A DNA stretch of 24,890 nucleotides. Origin: CAZGSG01 sp964528095 (GTDB lineage: Bacteria > Bacteroidota > Bacteroidia > Chitinophagales > Chitinophagaceae). The notes under the pieces were generated by a model that worked only from the letters and a program-made list of their open reading frames with translations, did not search any database and was not told the DNA's origin. The stretch lies in contig CAZGSG010000056.1 in NCBI GenBank assembly GCA_964528095.1, positions 1 through 24,890 on the forward strand, written 5' to 3'. The position numbers and the translations under genes were made by a program. Position 1 is the first letter of the stretch; every line of letters begins with the position of its first letter. This document shows positions 23,628-24,890 of this stretch, piece by piece.

Positions 23628-24890
23628 TTGAAAAATTTTACCTACTTAGCGCTAACTACGCTTTTTCTCATTGCTTTTAATTTCTCATTTGCACAAAATG
23701 TAATTAATGCTGAGCAGCAAAAAAAAGTTCAGTCTTCTGTGCTGAGATGTGGTACAATGGAAGACATTGACCACCGGTTGGCAACCAACCCTGCATTCAA
23801 AAGGTATATGGATAAAATGAATGCGGACTACCTGGAGTCGGCAAAGGCCCCAAGGCCTGTTAACCCGAATGCAAGATTGAATAATCTTACAGGCCCTGTG
23901 TTGATCCCGGTTGTTGTGCATATCGTTTTACCAAACCCTGCTGTAATAACTGATGAAGCAGTGGAGTATTTCATCAACCGGCTTAACCTGGATTTTTCCG
24001 GTCTTAACCCGGATAGTACCAACGGTCTTCCTTTTTACGGAGTCAGGGGGCATTCCCTGATCAGGTTTGTTTTAGCCAAAAGAGATCCTTCAGGAAATTT
24101 CACAACAGGTATAATCAGAAAAGTAGGCACTACCCCCATTGAAGGAGGTAATCCTCAACCTATAAAAAAATCTTCTACTCCCACTGGTGGTTCTACCGGT
24201 TGGGACATCAACCAATACTACAATATGTACGTAGGTGATGGTTCCGCTGCAGGTTTATTAGGCATAGCGCCTGAGATCGGCGTGGGCGGTCCGGCCGGTT
24301 CCGACAATGCGGATGGAGTTTGCGTTGATTACAGGGTTTTTTCTAACTCTTGTTTCGCCGATCCTGCATTCAACCTCGCCAGAACAACTGTACATGAGAT
24401 AGGCCACAATTTTGGATTGTATCACGTGTTTCAGGGAACATGTGCCGGCAATGGTGATTTTCAGCAATTGACAACTCCGGGCCAGGCTTTACCTGCTGCC
24501 CTGCTGGACCCTTCTGATGATACTCCCCGCCAGAGTGCTCCTACCTCCGGTTGCCCAGCCATAGGTACAGCGAATGGTTGTACTCCATCAGTACCAAAGA
24601 TGTTCCAGAACTATATGGATTATACGAACGATGCCTGTTATTCAATGTTCACAAAAGGACAGGCAGCGAGAATGGAATACCTGGTGGAAAATTTCCGGTC
24701 TGGCTATTTGACCTCGATGGGTGGCCAGTACCCTGCGATCATGCCCGCACTGGATGCATCGATAGCAGCGATTGTAAGCCCAGGTGGATCTGATTTCAAT
24801 AACACCACCTGTACAGCTACATCATACCCCGTTCCTTCCTGCCCGGGTAACTTTACGCCAAGAATCAATATCGTAAATAACGGTACTACA
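23628..24890 (+). CDS. Secreted M43-family (pappalysin/cytophagalysin-like) metalloprotease, C-terminus cut
   Basis: 421 codons run in frame to the right edge. The only start that yields a complete signal peptide (MKNFTYLALTTLFLIAFNFSFAQ) is TTG 23628; the first in-frame ATG lies after it, in the propeptide. A propeptide follows with RCGTMEDIDHRL, whose Cys41 could be a zinc-binding cysteine switch. The catalytic signature HEIGHNFGLYH (His256 to His266) is the extended HExxHxxGxxH metzincin motif, with the Met-turn at NYMDYT (Met330) and the M43-typical DDTPRQ and DACYSMFTKGQAARM. Such enzymes are secreted endopeptidases. The region after residue 360 starts an extra domain; a type IX secretion signal would be expected at the missing C-terminus, but cannot be seen. 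Confidence 0.92.
   Translation, partial: MKNFTYLALTTLFLIAFNFSFAQNVINAEQQKKVQSSVLRCGTMEDIDHRLATNPAFKRYMDKMNADYLESAKAPRPVNPNARLNNLTGPVLIPVVVHIVLPNPAVITDEAVEYFINRLNLDFSGLNPDSTNGLPFYGVRGHSLIRFVLAKRDPSGNFTTGIIRKVGTTPIEGGNPQPIKKSSTPTGGSTGWDINQYYNMYVGDGSAAGLLGIAPEIGVGGPAGSDNADGVCVDYRVFSNSCFADPAFNLARTTVHEIGHNFGLYHVFQGTCAGNGDFQQLTTPGQALPAALLDPSDDTPRQSAPTSGCPAIGTANGCTPSVPKMFQNYMDYTNDACYSMFTKGQAARMEYLVENFRSGYLTSMGGQYPAIMPALDASIAAIVSPGGSDFNNTTCTATSYPVPSCPGNFTPRINIVNNGTT

Noticed and set aside
23459..23680. 73-codon plus-strand frame upstream of the M43 gene
   Set aside because: It overlaps the protease signal peptide in a different frame and has no domain; the M43 frame is far better supported.

Overview
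The window looks like a chromosomal segment of a Bacteroidota member, most likely Chitinophagaceae or a close relative (inference). The evidence is a SusC/SusD pair, many lipoproteins with Bacteroidota-style lipoboxes, few Shine-Dalgarno sites, TAnnTTTG-like -7 boxes, a secreted M43 metalloprotease, and AT-rich intergenic palindromes. Nothing indicates a phage, plasmid, transposase, CRISPR array or integrated island. The gene content is mostly housekeeping and nutrient uptake.

Layout. From 1 to 8638 all genes lie on the minus strand: a ROK-family regulator (7412-8638), a SusC-type TonB-dependent transporter (3904-7347) and a SusD-type lipoprotein (2282-3886), then a strong terminator (2219-2246), a long palindromic repeat and mutS2, which runs off the left edge. 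From 8639 to 9192 is a gene-free stretch with several short structured repeats, including an 11-bp tandem repeat. msrA (plus) and a solo dipeptide-type substrate-binding lipoprotein (minus) converge on a 42-bp perfect inverted repeat. A secreted M1 aminopeptidase and a Wzx-like flippase (both plus) converge with an NlpC/P60 lipoprotein (minus). A YVTN beta-propeller lipoprotein, dnaE and trxA follow on the plus strand, separated by AT-rich palindromic repeats. trxA converges with a nucleoside-permease-like MFS transporter (minus) across a 17-bp-stem terminator. The right edge holds the first 421 codons of an M43 (pappalysin/cytophagalysin-like) metalloprotease.

How the genes work together. 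The ROK-SusC-SusD group is probably one regulated uptake locus: SusD captures a ligand at the surface, SusC imports it, and ROK senses a sugar or derivative. No glycoside hydrolase is present, so the substrate cannot be named. The M1 aminopeptidase, the peptide-type binding protein and the M43 protease would suit a protein- or peptide-scavenging lifestyle, but they are not linked as an operon. MsrA and thioredoxin are functionally related (thioredoxin reduces MsrA) but are 12 kb apart.

I did not find a convincing new multi-gene system. The most interesting structure is intergenic: an AT-rich palindromic repeat family built on TTTTGAATTTT-type arms, with copies upstream of mutS2, dnaE and trxA and a short relative upstream of msrA; a separate large nested palindrome between msrA and the binding-protein gene; and an 11-bp tandem repeat bracketed by inverted 8-mers.
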